From Lachnospiraceae bacterium UBA4711 (GTDB lineage: Bacteria > Bacillota > Clostridia > Lachnospirales > Lachnospiraceae), in the NCBI GenBank assembly GCA_002404515.1, contig DHJV01000140.1, positions 1-15,145 on the forward strand: a stretch of 15,145 bases of DNA, given 5' to 3'. How positions within the stretch are numbered: position 1 is the first letter of the stretch; each line of letters starts with the position of its first letter. This document shows, one piece after another, positions 1-6,966 of the stretch. The notes under the pieces were generated by a model. The model ran no database searches and was not told the origin of the DNA. It saw only the letters and a list, made by a program, of their open reading frames with translations. A program made the translations under genes and the position numbers.

Positions 1-1497
1 ACACAGGCGTCAACAACCGAGGTCGCAGAGGTTGCCAAGGATTATGATACCTATCAGACAGATATCAAGGATGACAGCCTGCATGTGACAGTCCATGCGG
101 ATGCACAGGTGGATATTCCGGATACGAGTCAGTTGTCAATCTTCCGTGTACAGCAGAAGCAGTTCGACCAGACATTTCTTGATCAGGTACGGACGACTTT
201 GTTTGGAAATCAGACATTGTATGATGGAACCTGCATGAGTCAGTTGACAAAAGCGGATTATGAGTCTGAGATTCAGGCAGGGAAAGATGCCATTGCAGAA
301 ATTCAAAGCAATAACTTATATTCGGCTGATGACAAAGAGGTTATGATACAGGAACGTCAAGCTGACATTGATGAATGTCAGGCAAAATATGAGACTGCAC
401 CAGAAGCAATCAACTATACCGGCAGTCCATCGGATAATCAGATTCACAGTATTTCAGAGCTTGTATCAAATAATCCGTCCAATGACTATTATTCATGGCA
501 GAGTGAATTTGATGGAGCAAATGCCAGCATCTTTTACGGAATCAACGATGCTTCCAATGGTTCATATCAGTCGCTGTATCTGCAGAACAATGAGAACTAC
601 GGAAATCTGATCCGTTATCGAAGCTCAAAACTTGGGTATATTGATGTTGGTTCCTCTGTTATGAGTGGGGGAAACTACTCAGAGGTTGTACCGGAGGAAT
701 ATAAGTTTGCAATGGAGGAGGCACACTGGGTATGGCCGGCGGATGAGGATATGCCGATTGATAAAATCAGTGAAGAAAGCGGTATGGCGAAAGAGGATTT
801 CATCGAGAATACGAAGGATGTAACAACGATTTCCGAAGCGGATGCCAGACAGAAGGCAGAAGATCTGCTGCAGTCTTTAGGGATGAATGATTTTACATAC
901 TACAGTGGTGGACTTGTCACAGAAGTGACAGAGTATAACAAATATGAAGCTCTGCGTCAGAGCCTTGGTGGAGCTCCATGTCGGACAATCTATGCATTCC
1001 GGTATCAGCGCTGCATCGATGGCGTCTTTGTAAATAACGATGGTGGAAGCAAGATCGTCGATGAATGGCAGGGAGACACTTATAACAAAAAGTTATGGTC
1101 AACCGAAGATGTAGCAATCTTCGTAGACGATGATGGCATCGTTGGATTCGATTACCTTGTTCCTCTGGAGGTTACCGATACGGTTGTAGAGAAATCAACA
1201 CTGAAAAATTTTGATGAGATCAAAGATATCTTTGAACAGATGGTAGTGACTATGAATGCGGTAAATTCGGAAGATGCAAGCGATGAAAATGTAACGATTG
1301 ACGTTAGCGCTGTGAAGCTTCGCTATACAAGAATCAGTGAGAAGGACAGCTTCGATACCGGACTTTTAGTTCCGGTCTGGGATTTTATCGGAACCAAGAC
1401 AGACCAGTATGGAAATGGAAACGACGTTCGTGGAGCCGTTCTTATGTCCATCAATGCGATTGATGGCTCAGTGATTGACCGAAATTTGGGGTATTAA
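1..1497 (+). CDS. secreted/lipoprotein-like protein, C-terminal part (DUF6034-like?)
   Basis: The reading frame is open from the first base, so the true start lies outside the window; the GTG at 85 is only an internal valine codon with no ribosome binding site. The 498 visible residues are hydrophilic, acidic and rich in Asn/Tyr/Ser, without a membrane segment, as expected for an extracytoplasmic domain whose signal peptide is missing here. The C-terminal stretch ends in INAIDGSVIDRN, reminiscent of the terminal strand of PepSY/YycI-like beta domains. The overall look resembles the uncharacterised clostridial DUF6034 lipoproteins, but that assignment is from memory and uncertain. The stop is 4 nt before the next membrane-protein gene, so it is probably translated with the ABC transporter genes downstream and may be its extracellular partner. 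No function can be assigned. Confidence 0.8.
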   Translation, partial: TQASTTEVAEVAKDYDTYQTDIKDDSLHVTVHADAQVDIPDTSQLSIFRVQQKQFDQTFLDQVRTTLFGNQTLYDGTCMSQLTKADYESEIQAGKDAIAEIQSNNLYSADDKEVMIQERQADIDECQAKYETAPEAINYTGSPSDNQIHSISELVSNNPSNDYYSWQSEFDGANASIFYGINDASNGSYQSLYLQNNENYGNLIRYRSSKLGYIDVGSSVMSGGNYSEVVPEEYKFAMEEAHWVWPADEDMPIDKISEESGMAKEDFIENTKDVTTISEADARQKAEDLLQSLGMNDFTYYSGGLVTEVTEYNKYEALRQSLGGAPCRTIYAFRYQRCIDGVFVNNDGGSKIVDEWQGDTYNKKLWSTEDVAIFVDDDGIVGFDYLVPLEVTDTVVEKSTLKNFDEIKDIFEQMVVTMNAVNSEDASDENVTIDVSAVKLRYTRISEKDSFDTGLLVPVWDFIGTKTDQYGNGNDVRGAVLMSINAIDGSVIDRNLGY

Positions 1498-1501
1498 TTA
1501 A

Positions 1502-2125
1502 ATGAACAGTTTTGAGACAGACATGAAACGAGCGATAATTTCAAAAGGATTTCTGGCAGGATTTATACTGGAACTACTGATCCTGTGGAAGGTGGGCGGT
1601 GACTCGGAGTTGTTCCGGGTGACCGTTCCTGTCATATCCACATTTCCGTATGCAACTGCATGGCTTGCCGATTATCAGAGCGGGTATATCAAGGCGTATC
1701 TGCCAAGGTGTGGAAGAACGTCTTATATCTGTGGTAAGTTCCTCGCATGTGGAATTGCAGGCGGATTGGTAGAGATGCTTCCATGCCTGTTATATCTGCA
1801 CTTTGTCAAGAACGCCGCAGCGTTAAATCCGATGCTTATTTTCTTCTCGGCGATGGTGTGGGCGCTGCTTTCCGCGACACTTGCGGCAATCTCGAACAGC
1901 CGGTATATCGCGTATGGCGGAAGCTTCGTCATCTATTACATATTGGTGATCCTGCATGACCGGTATTTCGAGGATATCTACTGTCTGTATCCATACGAGT
2001 GGATACAGTTTCAGCATAACTGGCTCTTCGATGAGCAGGGCATTGTGATTCTGCTTAGCAGTCTGTCCGTTCTACTGTTTTTGCTCTATTACAATACGGT
2101 AAGGAGGTGCATCGAACGTGTATAA
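1502..2125 (+). CDS. small multi-spanning membrane protein, ABC-2 permease-like subunit
   Basis: A 207-residue hydrophobic protein with about five to six membrane segments (around residues 15-30, 42-58, 78-102, 110-130, 136-152 and 180-197). A cytoplasmic loop reads GYIKAYLPRCGRTSYICGK, matching the pattern of ABC-2 type permeases in which a Gly, a spaced pair of Arg/Ser and a Lys precede the second helix (family pattern G..k.....R..r..Y...K). It starts 4 nt after the preceding stop and its end overlaps the next gene by 8 nt, so translation is probably coupled. Its size and topology fit the short permease subunits of LanFEG/bacitracin-type exporters. The substrate is unknown. The start has only a weak upstream purine run (GGGGT), consistent with coupling to the gene before it. 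Confidence 0.8.
   Translation: MNSFETDMKRAIISKGFLAGFILELLILWKVGGDSELFRVTVPVISTFPYATAWLADYQSGYIKAYLPRCGRTSYICGKFLACGIAGGLVEMLPCLLYLHFVKNAAALNPMLIFFSAMVWALLSATLAAISNSRYIAYGGSFVIYYILVILHDRYFEDIYCLYPYEWIQFQHNWLFDEQGIVILLSSLSVLLFLLYYNTVRRCIERV
2101..2120 (+). promoter_or_regulatory. strong RBS fixing a GTG start inside the preceding gene
   Basis: AAGGAGG at 2101-2107 lies 10 nt before the GTG at 2118-2120. It sits inside the last codons of the upstream permease gene and selects a start that overlaps that gene's stop by 8 nt. No ATG in this frame is as well placed. Confidence 0.85.
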
Positions 2126-3014
2126 GGCAAGACAGATTCTACTTACCGCGTTTGCAAATTTCAGAAGATGGAAGAAGAATCCGCAGATCCTGCTCGCGTT
2201 CTGCCTTGCATTTATTGTAAGCTTCCTGCTTTCCGACAAGGTGCTTGTATTCGCGAAGGAGCATGACACGATCCTGCAGATGGCGGAGCCGTTCATCTGG
2301 ACATTCGGCGATGCACAGTCGGTGCTGATTATCTCGTTGCTCCTGCTTTTATTATTTGCGGATATGCCGAACCTTGGAAATGATGTGCCGCTTTTTCTGG
2401 TGCGGATTGACCGGAAGGTATGGGTGCTTGGACAGATCCTGTATCTGATTCTCGCAACGTTTCTGTTCCTTTGCTTTATCCTGCTTTCTACCTGTATCTT
2501 AGCGAGCAGTCAGGCATTTGTGGCAAATATGTGGAGCGATACAGCGGCGGTGCTTGGGTATTCCAACATCGGTTATGAACTGAATGTGCCATCGTTCGTG
2601 AAGGTGATGGAGTTGAATTTTCCATATCAGGTGATGTTCCACATATTCGGACTGATGCTTGGGTATTCGATCGTGATGGCTGGGATAATATTGTTTTTTA
2701 ACATGGTGAAAGATAACGGCGGGATGATTGCAGGTATCATCTATTCGGGATTCGGATTTCTGTTGACACCGGATACACTGTCGGATATCCTGCATATCCC
2801 GGCGGTGCAGTCGCGGTATGCAAACATTATATTCGGCTGGATATCCCCGCTCAATCATGCCACGTATTACATGCATAGCTTCGGTTATGACAATCTGCCG
2901 AAACTATGGGTATCGTATGTATTTTTTGCAGGGGTGGCACTTTTGATATTTATATTGTGTCTGCTCCGTATCCGCAAGTATACGTTCCAATTCACAGGAA
3001 CACAGTTACGATAA
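2118..3014 (+). CDS. multi-spanning membrane protein, second ABC-2 permease-like subunit
   Basis: A 298-residue protein with about six membrane segments (near residues 24-40, 68-83, 107-130, 175-195, 203-218 and 262-284). A charged loop between segments 2 and 3 holds MPNLGNDVPLFLVRIDRK, resembling the loop of ABC-2 permeases before the long third helix; the next segment begins with WVLGQILYL. The N-terminus (KARQILLTAFANFRRWKKNP) is basic and probably cytoplasmic. The start is GTG, set by a strong ribosome binding site in the preceding gene. With the 207-residue protein upstream and the ATPase downstream it would form a heteromeric ABC transporter, as LanE/LanG do with LanF. The polar outside loop after segment 3 is a candidate substrate contact. 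Family placement is by architecture and local motif only. Confidence 0.8.
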   Translation: MYKARQILLTAFANFRRWKKNPQILLAFCLAFIVSFLLSDKVLVFAKEHDTILQMAEPFIWTFGDAQSVLIISLLLLLLFADMPNLGNDVPLFLVRIDRKVWVLGQILYLILATFLFLCFILLSTCILASSQAFVANMWSDTAAVLGYSNIGYELNVPSFVKVMELNFPYQVMFHIFGLMLGYSIVMAGIILFFNMVKDNGGMIAGIIYSGFGFLLTPDTLSDILHIPAVQSRYANIIFGWISPLNHATYYMHSFGYDNLPKLWVSYVFFAGVALLIFILCLLRIRKYTFQFTGTQLR

Positions 3015-3144
3015 ATATATTATGTAAACAAATAACATATACGCCAAAATTAGAATGTGTGGAATATTTTAATTACACGAATCAATTACAGATATCATAC
3101 TGGACATGGTATCGGTATGGAACGACATGGAAAGAGGTTCATAG
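3015..3144. other. 130-nt spacer inside the ABC cluster
   Basis: This A+T-rich gap separates the second permease gene from its ATPase and is the only sizeable gap in the first five genes. No hairpin with a T-tract is visible, so readthrough is expected. A weak TTACAC (3073-3078), 17 bp, CATACT (3096-3101) arrangement could be an internal promoter, but it scores too poorly to call. AAAGAGG at 3131-3137 is the ribosome binding site of the ATPase gene. Confidence 0.4.
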
Positions 3145-3816
3145 ATGGAAGAAACCAGAAATGAAAATAACAATGAAAAAGCGAATGAACGCAAACAGGG
3201 AATTGTCGTGGAACATGTCTACAAATCCTTCGGGAAAGAGCATGTGTTAGTCGATGTGAATCTGGAGATTCCGCCAGGGAAGATCTACGGTGTGGTTGGA
3301 AATAACGGAAGCGGAAAAACCGTGCTGATGAAATGCATCTGCGGGTTTATGCATCCAGACAAGGGGCAGATTCATGTCGGGGGCAGTCGTGTCGGGAAGG
3401 AATGTGATTTCCCGGACAAGCTCGGTGTGATCATCGAGACACCGGGATTCCTGCCGGGGTTAAGTGGATATAAAAATCTGAAGATTTTAGCGGATCTGAA
3501 AGGCAGGATCGGGAAAAATGAGATCATTGAGACATTACAGCGCGTCGGCTTAAATCCTAAGATGAAAAAGCCGGTTTCGAAATATTCGCTCGGTATGCGA
3601 CAGAGACTTGGTATCGCGCAGGCAATCATGGAGAACCCTGACGTGCTGATCTTAGACGAGCCATTTAACGGACTTGACAAAGCCGGTGTCGCGGAGATGC
3701 GGCAGCTCTTGTTATCCTTAAAAGAAAGCGGCAAGGCAATCATGCTGGCAAGCCATAATGCACAGGATATCGAGATGCTGTGCGATTATGTACATGAAAT
3801 GGAGGACTGGAAATGA
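3145..3816 (+). CDS. ABC transporter ATP-binding protein, E-loop (BcrA/LanF) type
   Basis: A 223-residue ATPase with all core motifs: Walker A GNNGSGKT (52-59), signature YSLGMRQRLGIAQA (147-160), Walker B VLILDEP with catalytic Glu172, D-loop GLD (176-178) and H-loop His204 in LASHN. The Q-loop position reads VIIETPGFLPGLSGYKNL, with Glu98 where most ABC ATPases have Gln; this 'E-loop' is the known hallmark of lantibiotic-immunity LanF and bacitracin-resistance BcrA-like ATPases. The protein stops soon after the H-loop and lacks the C-terminal extension of many BcrA homologues. The first 17 residues are a charged Asn/Glu-rich tail. It would energise the two permeases encoded upstream. The stop overlaps the next start as ATGA. 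It starts at the ATG served by AAAGAGG. Export of a peptide or lipid-like compound is an inference. Confidence 0.93.
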   Translation: MEETRNENNNEKANERKQGIVVEHVYKSFGKEHVLVDVNLEIPPGKIYGVVGNNGSGKTVLMKCICGFMHPDKGQIHVGGSRVGKECDFPDKLGVIIETPGFLPGLSGYKNLKILADLKGRIGKNEIIETLQRVGLNPKMKKPVSKYSLGMRQRLGIAQAIMENPDVLILDEPFNGLDKAGVAEMRQLLLSLKESGKAIMLASHNAQDIEMLCDYVHEMEDWK

Positions 3817-5378
3817 AACGAAAGCATATAGCAACGAAAATACTTGCGATGACAATCGCGGCAACGATGTGTATGGGTCTATCTCCGGCAGGGAGCGTGC
3901 TTGCAGCATCCGATCAGACGGATATCCATATGTATGCCATGCAGACGGTATCTTATACCGCAGTGCAGGCTGATCCCGCCCAGCCGACCACACAGGAGCC
4001 AACAACGACACAACAATCTGCAACCACACAGGCAGACACAAATACAAAGGATGACAAAGATACACAGAGCGAAGCAGTGACATTGAACATCGACAATGAG
4101 AACCAGTATGACGGCATGGAGAAACCATACGCGCAGGGCTATGTGCCAACCAATGCCAACGGCTCGGTCCGCATTGTATTTCCGATACTCAGTGAAGGGG
4201 AACTTCGGGGGAACACATTACGGGCGGCGCTGGACTTAGGTGACGCACAGACAGCACCATTCGTATTTAAGAACTACGAGAAGGATATCAAGCTGCAGAC
4301 TGTGAAGGTAAATGCAAATACAAAACAGGTTTCTGCCTACGTGGCGGATTTTACTGTGGAATTAAAGAAGAAGCGTACAAACGGTTCTTATCCGGTGATC
4401 CTGAAGGTCACAGCGAAGGATACGAAGGGCAATGCGGTGGAGCAGGAATTTACCACGTATGTGACGATCAGTGATGGTATCGATCCGGATGCGACAACAG
4501 AAGCCGTGGTAGAGCCAGTTGCTGAAGATCTTCCAACCTTTGCGCCAAAGGTCATGGTGAAATCGTACAAATTCTCCAAGGACGAGATCTTATCCGGTGA
4601 TGAGATTACAGCTGAGATCACATTGCTTAACACAAGCAAGGAAAATACAGTGAAGAACATGACAGTCGCTGTGACAGCCGATACCGAGAGCTTTACTTTG
4701 CTCAGCCAGTCCGATAGCGTCTATATCGAAAAGATTGCTCCACAGGAGGAGACAACGATTACATTTTCTTACCGGGTCAATGCGAAGACTGCTGCCGGAC
4801 AATATGACTTAGATCTTGCAATGGACTATGCGGACGGCGATGGAAATACATATTCCACCTCCGGCAAGGCGAAGATCACGGTGCAGCAGTCTTCCGAGAT
4901 GCAGTTTGACCAACTCAGCTTTCCAAGTGAAGTTGTGGTAGCAGATGTCGTGGAAGCAAAAGTGCAGGCGATGAATCTTGGCAGAAGCAAGATGTACAAT
5001 GTGCGTGCCGAAATTGTGGCAGATGGATTGAAGCCACAGGGAACGATCTTCATCGGCGATATGGAGGCGGGAACGGCGGCAACCGGAAGCACACAGGTAT
5101 CTGTCAGTTCCCTGTCCGGAAGCAAGATGTATGGAAATACCGAAGGCACGATCACTTATTATTACGAGGATGAAAGCGGCAAGGAATATACGGAGGAAGC
5201 AACGTTTACCACGACGATCAAATCCCCGTTTTCAGATCAGCAGCAACAGACGACACCAGATAATACAAACCAGTGGTGGGTGATCATGGCGGTTATTCTC
5301 GGCTGTATCGCAGTTGCTGCAGGCGTGATCATCGTACGGAAGATACACCTGAAGAAGCAGGATGAAGAAGATGAGTAA
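3813..5378 (+). CDS. secreted, membrane-anchored CARDB-like surface protein
   Basis: A 521-residue protein. Residues 1-31 form a signal peptide (basic MKRKH, hydrophobic core, cleavage near VLAA). Residues 54-85 are a Thr/Gln-rich linker. Residues about 88-220 form a beta-rich domain. Residues about 245-357 and 362-470 look like two CARDB-type immunoglobulin-fold domains: the first contains ILSGDEITAEITLLNTSKEN, typical of the 'G+.v.v...v.NtG' CARDB pattern, and the second the related VVEAKVQAMNLGRSKMYNV. A Gln-rich spacer precedes a membrane helix (488-508) and a charged cytoplasmic tail (KKQDEEDE). GGAGG at 3801-3805 lies inside the ATPase gene, and the start overlaps its stop by 4 nt (ATGA). 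Such proteins sit on the outer face of the membrane next to ABC transporters; its role as substrate receptor or scaffold is inferred from context. Confidence 0.85.
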   Translation: MKRKHIATKILAMTIAATMCMGLSPAGSVLAASDQTDIHMYAMQTVSYTAVQADPAQPTTQEPTTTQQSATTQADTNTKDDKDTQSEAVTLNIDNENQYDGMEKPYAQGYVPTNANGSVRIVFPILSEGELRGNTLRAALDLGDAQTAPFVFKNYEKDIKLQTVKVNANTKQVSAYVADFTVELKKKRTNGSYPVILKVTAKDTKGNAVEQEFTTYVTISDGIDPDATTEAVVEPVAEDLPTFAPKVMVKSYKFSKDEILSGDEITAEITLLNTSKENTVKNMTVAVTADTESFTLLSQSDSVYIEKIAPQEETTITFSYRVNAKTAAGQYDLDLAMDYADGDGNTYSTSGKAKITVQQSSEMQFDQLSFPSEVVVADVVEAKVQAMNLGRSKMYNVRAEIVADGLKPQGTIFIGDMEAGTAATGSTQVSVSSLSGSKMYGNTEGTITYYYEDESGKEYTEEATFTTTIKSPFSDQQQQTTPDNTNQWWVIMAVILGCIAVAAGVIIVRKIHLKKQDEEDE

Positions 5379-5436
5379 ATAAGAAAGATAAATAAAATAC
5401 AGTAAGATGGACATGTAGTGTAAATGCAGATGAAAA

Positions 5437-5450
5437 TATTTACGTAAATA
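5437..5450. repeat. 14-bp perfect palindrome before the last cluster gene
   Basis: TATTTACGTAAATA is its own reverse complement and lies 12 nt before the ATG at 5463, overlapping the leader just ahead of the AAAGGAAA ribosome binding region. It could be a dimeric repressor site or a small translational hairpin. A+T-rich palindromes also arise by chance, so function is not claimed. Confidence 0.35.
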
Positions 5451-5462
5451 AAGGAAACCAGT

Positions 5463-6302
5463 ATGAAATTAAAAGAGTTTCTGCGTCTGCGCAGACAGCA
5501 GGATGCAGTCAAGATTATAATTTTATATGTAATCGCAATCGCAGTATGCTGTGGATTCCTGATCCAGGACGGCTTACGCTATGCACAGATCACCCGGACG
5601 AAAGAGGAATTCAAGCTGATTGGAAATGATCTGGTACTCACAGACAGTAAAGTACAGCGGGTGCGCGAGATCGAGGGCGTCACAGCCGTAAGCTATGATG
5701 TGAGTGATTCTGTCACGGTGACATATCAGGCGAATACAACATCCTTCGAGGCGGAGCTTTTGAGTGAGGCATATATGCAAGAGGTCTACGGCATCACGCA
5801 GGAGGGCTCGATGATGACCTATTATGCCAATGCTGCCGCATACAGTCAGATCATCCAGAACCTGTCGCAGGATATCACGCCGATTCAGGCAGAGGAGCTT
5901 ACCGTGACGTATACTTCTTCGGTGGAACAAAGTCAGAGTGCAGATCAGCCGACGGGCAATAGCAGCGATGCATCACAGGCAGGAGGCAGCCGTACCGCGC
6001 GGATCGTACAGGTGGATATCGGTGGTGATTCGCCGTTTATCTGTGCGGTTGGCGATCCGGTTACACTCAAAACCTCCGGGAATCTGCGCATCCAGATTGC
6101 ACGACAGGATCAAAGTCAGAAGGTACTGACGCTTGCCGGGAATCTGTCTTTCTCGAATGATAACGCACTGGAGATCTATCAGGCGCAGGCGAAGCTTGAC
6201 CAGTTATTTATCCGGGTCAAATTCGAGTTATTGTTGATGCTGGTATGTCTGGTTGCGGTCGTGACGATGAGAAAGTATGCAGTGAGACCACTTGAAAAAT
6301 AG
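5463..6302 (+). CDS. bitopic membrane protein with large extracytoplasmic domain
   Basis: A 279-residue protein of unrecognised family. It has a basic cytoplasmic N-terminus (KLKEFLRLRRQQ), a membrane helix at about 17-36, an outside domain of roughly 215 residues, and a second helix near 253-270 followed by a short basic tail. The outside domain starts with DLVLTDSKVQRVREIEGVTA, reminiscent of the periplasmic core (MacB_PCD) of FtsX/MacB permeases, in which 'I..I.GV..V' follows the first helix. However, only one helix follows instead of the three of a true FtsX-like permease, so it could be a shortened relative or an accessory subunit. A Ser/Gln/Gly-rich low-complexity stretch (about 153-178) divides the domain. 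It lies 84 nt behind the CARDB gene with no terminator between, so it is probably the last gene of the same transcript. Confidence 0.75.
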   Translation: MKLKEFLRLRRQQDAVKIIILYVIAIAVCCGFLIQDGLRYAQITRTKEEFKLIGNDLVLTDSKVQRVREIEGVTAVSYDVSDSVTVTYQANTTSFEAELLSEAYMQEVYGITQEGSMMTYYANAAAYSQIIQNLSQDITPIQAEELTVTYTSSVEQSQSADQPTGNSSDASQAGGSRTARIVQVDIGGDSPFICAVGDPVTLKTSGNLRIQIARQDQSQKVLTLAGNLSFSNDNALEIYQAQAKLDQLFIRVKFELLLMLVCLVAVVTMRKYAVRPLEK

Positions 6303-6313
6303 TGGTCTTTTTT
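6285..6313 (+). terminator. Rho-independent terminator overlapping the end of the ABC cluster
   Basis: AGACCACT (6285-6292) pairs perfectly with AGTGGTCT (6301-6308) around an 8-nt A-rich loop, followed by six T (6308-6313). The left arm and loop are coding sequence; the stop codon TAG (6300-6302) reaches into the right arm. This marks the end of the upstream operon. Confidence 0.85.
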
Positions 6314-6358
6314 AATTTAATAATTAAATATGAAGTATTTTCCCTTTGTAATACAATT

Positions 6359-6396
6359 GGTTGTTTATGCAAGGTTATAGGTTGTTTATACAAGGT
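6359..6396 (+). promoter_or_regulatory. tandem 17-bp direct repeat, predicted LytTR operator
   Basis: GGTTGTTTATGCAAGGT (6359-6375) and GGTTGTTTATACAAGGT (6380-6396) differ at one base and are offset by exactly 21 bp, two turns of B-DNA. LytTR-family regulators (ComE, AgrA, PlnC and others) are known to bind paired direct repeats on one DNA face with about this period. The repeat lies 67 bp before the LytTR gene start and upstream of a possible promoter, so autoregulation is the simplest reading. Binding itself is inferred. Confidence 0.65.
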
Positions 6397-6405
6397 GCAT
6401 GGATT

Positions 6406-6436
6406 TTGTATAACAAACGAAATAAAATGTTAATAT
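6406..6436 (+). promoter_or_regulatory. possible weak promoter of the LytTR gene
   Basis: TTGTAT (6406-6411) and TAATAT (6431-6436) with a TG two bases before the -10 (extended -10) and a long 19-bp spacer. The poor -35 spacing is what an activator-dependent promoter would show, with the tandem repeat immediately upstream. It is a candidate only. Confidence 0.35.
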
Positions 6437-6462
6437 CGGGCTTACGGGGAGAGTACATATAA

Positions 6463-6810
6463 ATGATAACAAATAATAATGAACAAAATAATTATTTAAC
6501 TACAAAAAGCAAGTTTATAGAAATTGTATGTGCGAAGGAGAAGGTGCTAATCAATTTAAATGAAGTGATGTATATTGAAAGAGATGTAAGAAAGGTTCGT
6601 TTTGTGACAAAGGGGAGTGAATATGCATCATATATATCATTAGCTTCTTTAATAAAACGATTACCGGATAATTTTGTCCGATGTCATACTGGATATATTG
6701 TAAATATGGATTATGTTGTTTCTATACATTCCAATTATCTTGTCATAAATGATGGTTATAAGATCAGTATTGGGCGTACTTATAAGAGTGCGGTAACAAC
6801 ATGGAAATAA
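6463..6810 (+). CDS. stand-alone LytTR DNA-binding protein
   Basis: A 115-residue protein that is essentially only a LytTR domain (about residues 17-113): the entry strand KFIEIVCAKEKVLINLNEVMYIERD, the central SYISLASLIKRLPDNFVRCHTGYIVNMDYVVSI (conserved 'L..lp..F.r.Hr.yiVN...i') and the closing ISIGRTYK ('l.igR.y...v'). There is no receiver domain and no membrane segment, unlike AgrA/LytR response regulators, so its signal input is unclear. LytTR proteins bind tandem direct repeats, and such a repeat sits just upstream. GGGGAGAG at 6446-6453 is the ribosome binding site for the ATG. G+C is about 29 percent by hand count, against about 45 percent or more for the flanking cellulase, suggesting a separate origin. 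It is monocistronic, enclosed by terminators on both sides. Confidence 0.92.
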   Translation: MITNNNEQNNYLTTKSKFIEIVCAKEKVLINLNEVMYIERDVRKVRFVTKGSEYASYISLASLIKRLPDNFVRCHTGYIVNMDYVVSIHSNYLVINDGYKISIGRTYKSAVTTWK

Positions 6811-6816
6811 AAGTGC

Positions 6817-6861
6817 AAGAGAGATTTATTTTCATTGTATGAAAATAAATCTCTCTTTTTT
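6817..6861 (+). terminator. strong terminator behind the LytTR gene
   Basis: A perfect 19-bp stem (6817-6835 with 6839-6857), 3-nt loop TGT, and a T-tract ending at 6861. It lies 6 nt after the stop codon. Near-perfect symmetry and an A-run on the far side mean it could work in both directions. Confidence 0.92.
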
Positions 6862-6873
6862 ACAGCAAATTAA

Positions 6874-6902
6874 TTGATGCAGTAAAAAAATCATGATAAA
6901 AT
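6874..6902 (+). promoter_or_regulatory. promoter of the GH5 cellulase gene
   Basis: TTGATG (6874-6879), a 17-bp spacer and TAAAAT (6897-6902) with TGA immediately before the -10 (extended -10), placed between the LytTR terminator and the cellulase start at 6967. The predicted leader is about 58 nt. Confidence 0.6.
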
Positions 6903-6943
6903 TTTGAAAATAATATTTGTTTTTTGAGACAGTTAAAAAATCA
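6880..6943 (+). repeat. 14-bp direct repeat flanking the GH5 -10 region
   Basis: CAGTAAAAAAATCA (6880-6893) recurs as CAGTTAAAAAATCA (6930-6943), one mismatch, 50 bp apart. The first copy fills the promoter spacer and the second lies in the leader. It could be a regulator site pair that loops across the promoter, but the A-rich core makes chance plausible. Confidence 0.35.
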
Positions 6944-6966
6944 AACGGAAAGGATTTGAGGGGATA

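Noticed and set aside
85..87. GTG as start of the first protein
   Set aside because: The frame is open and protein-like back to base 1 and no Shine-Dalgarno sequence precedes it, so the gene begins outside the window.
2906..3250. 114-codon + strand ORF between permease and ATPase
   Set aside because: It overlaps both genes in other frames; the intergenic part is A+T-rich and gives no recognisable protein, and the ATPase frame has the ribosome binding site.
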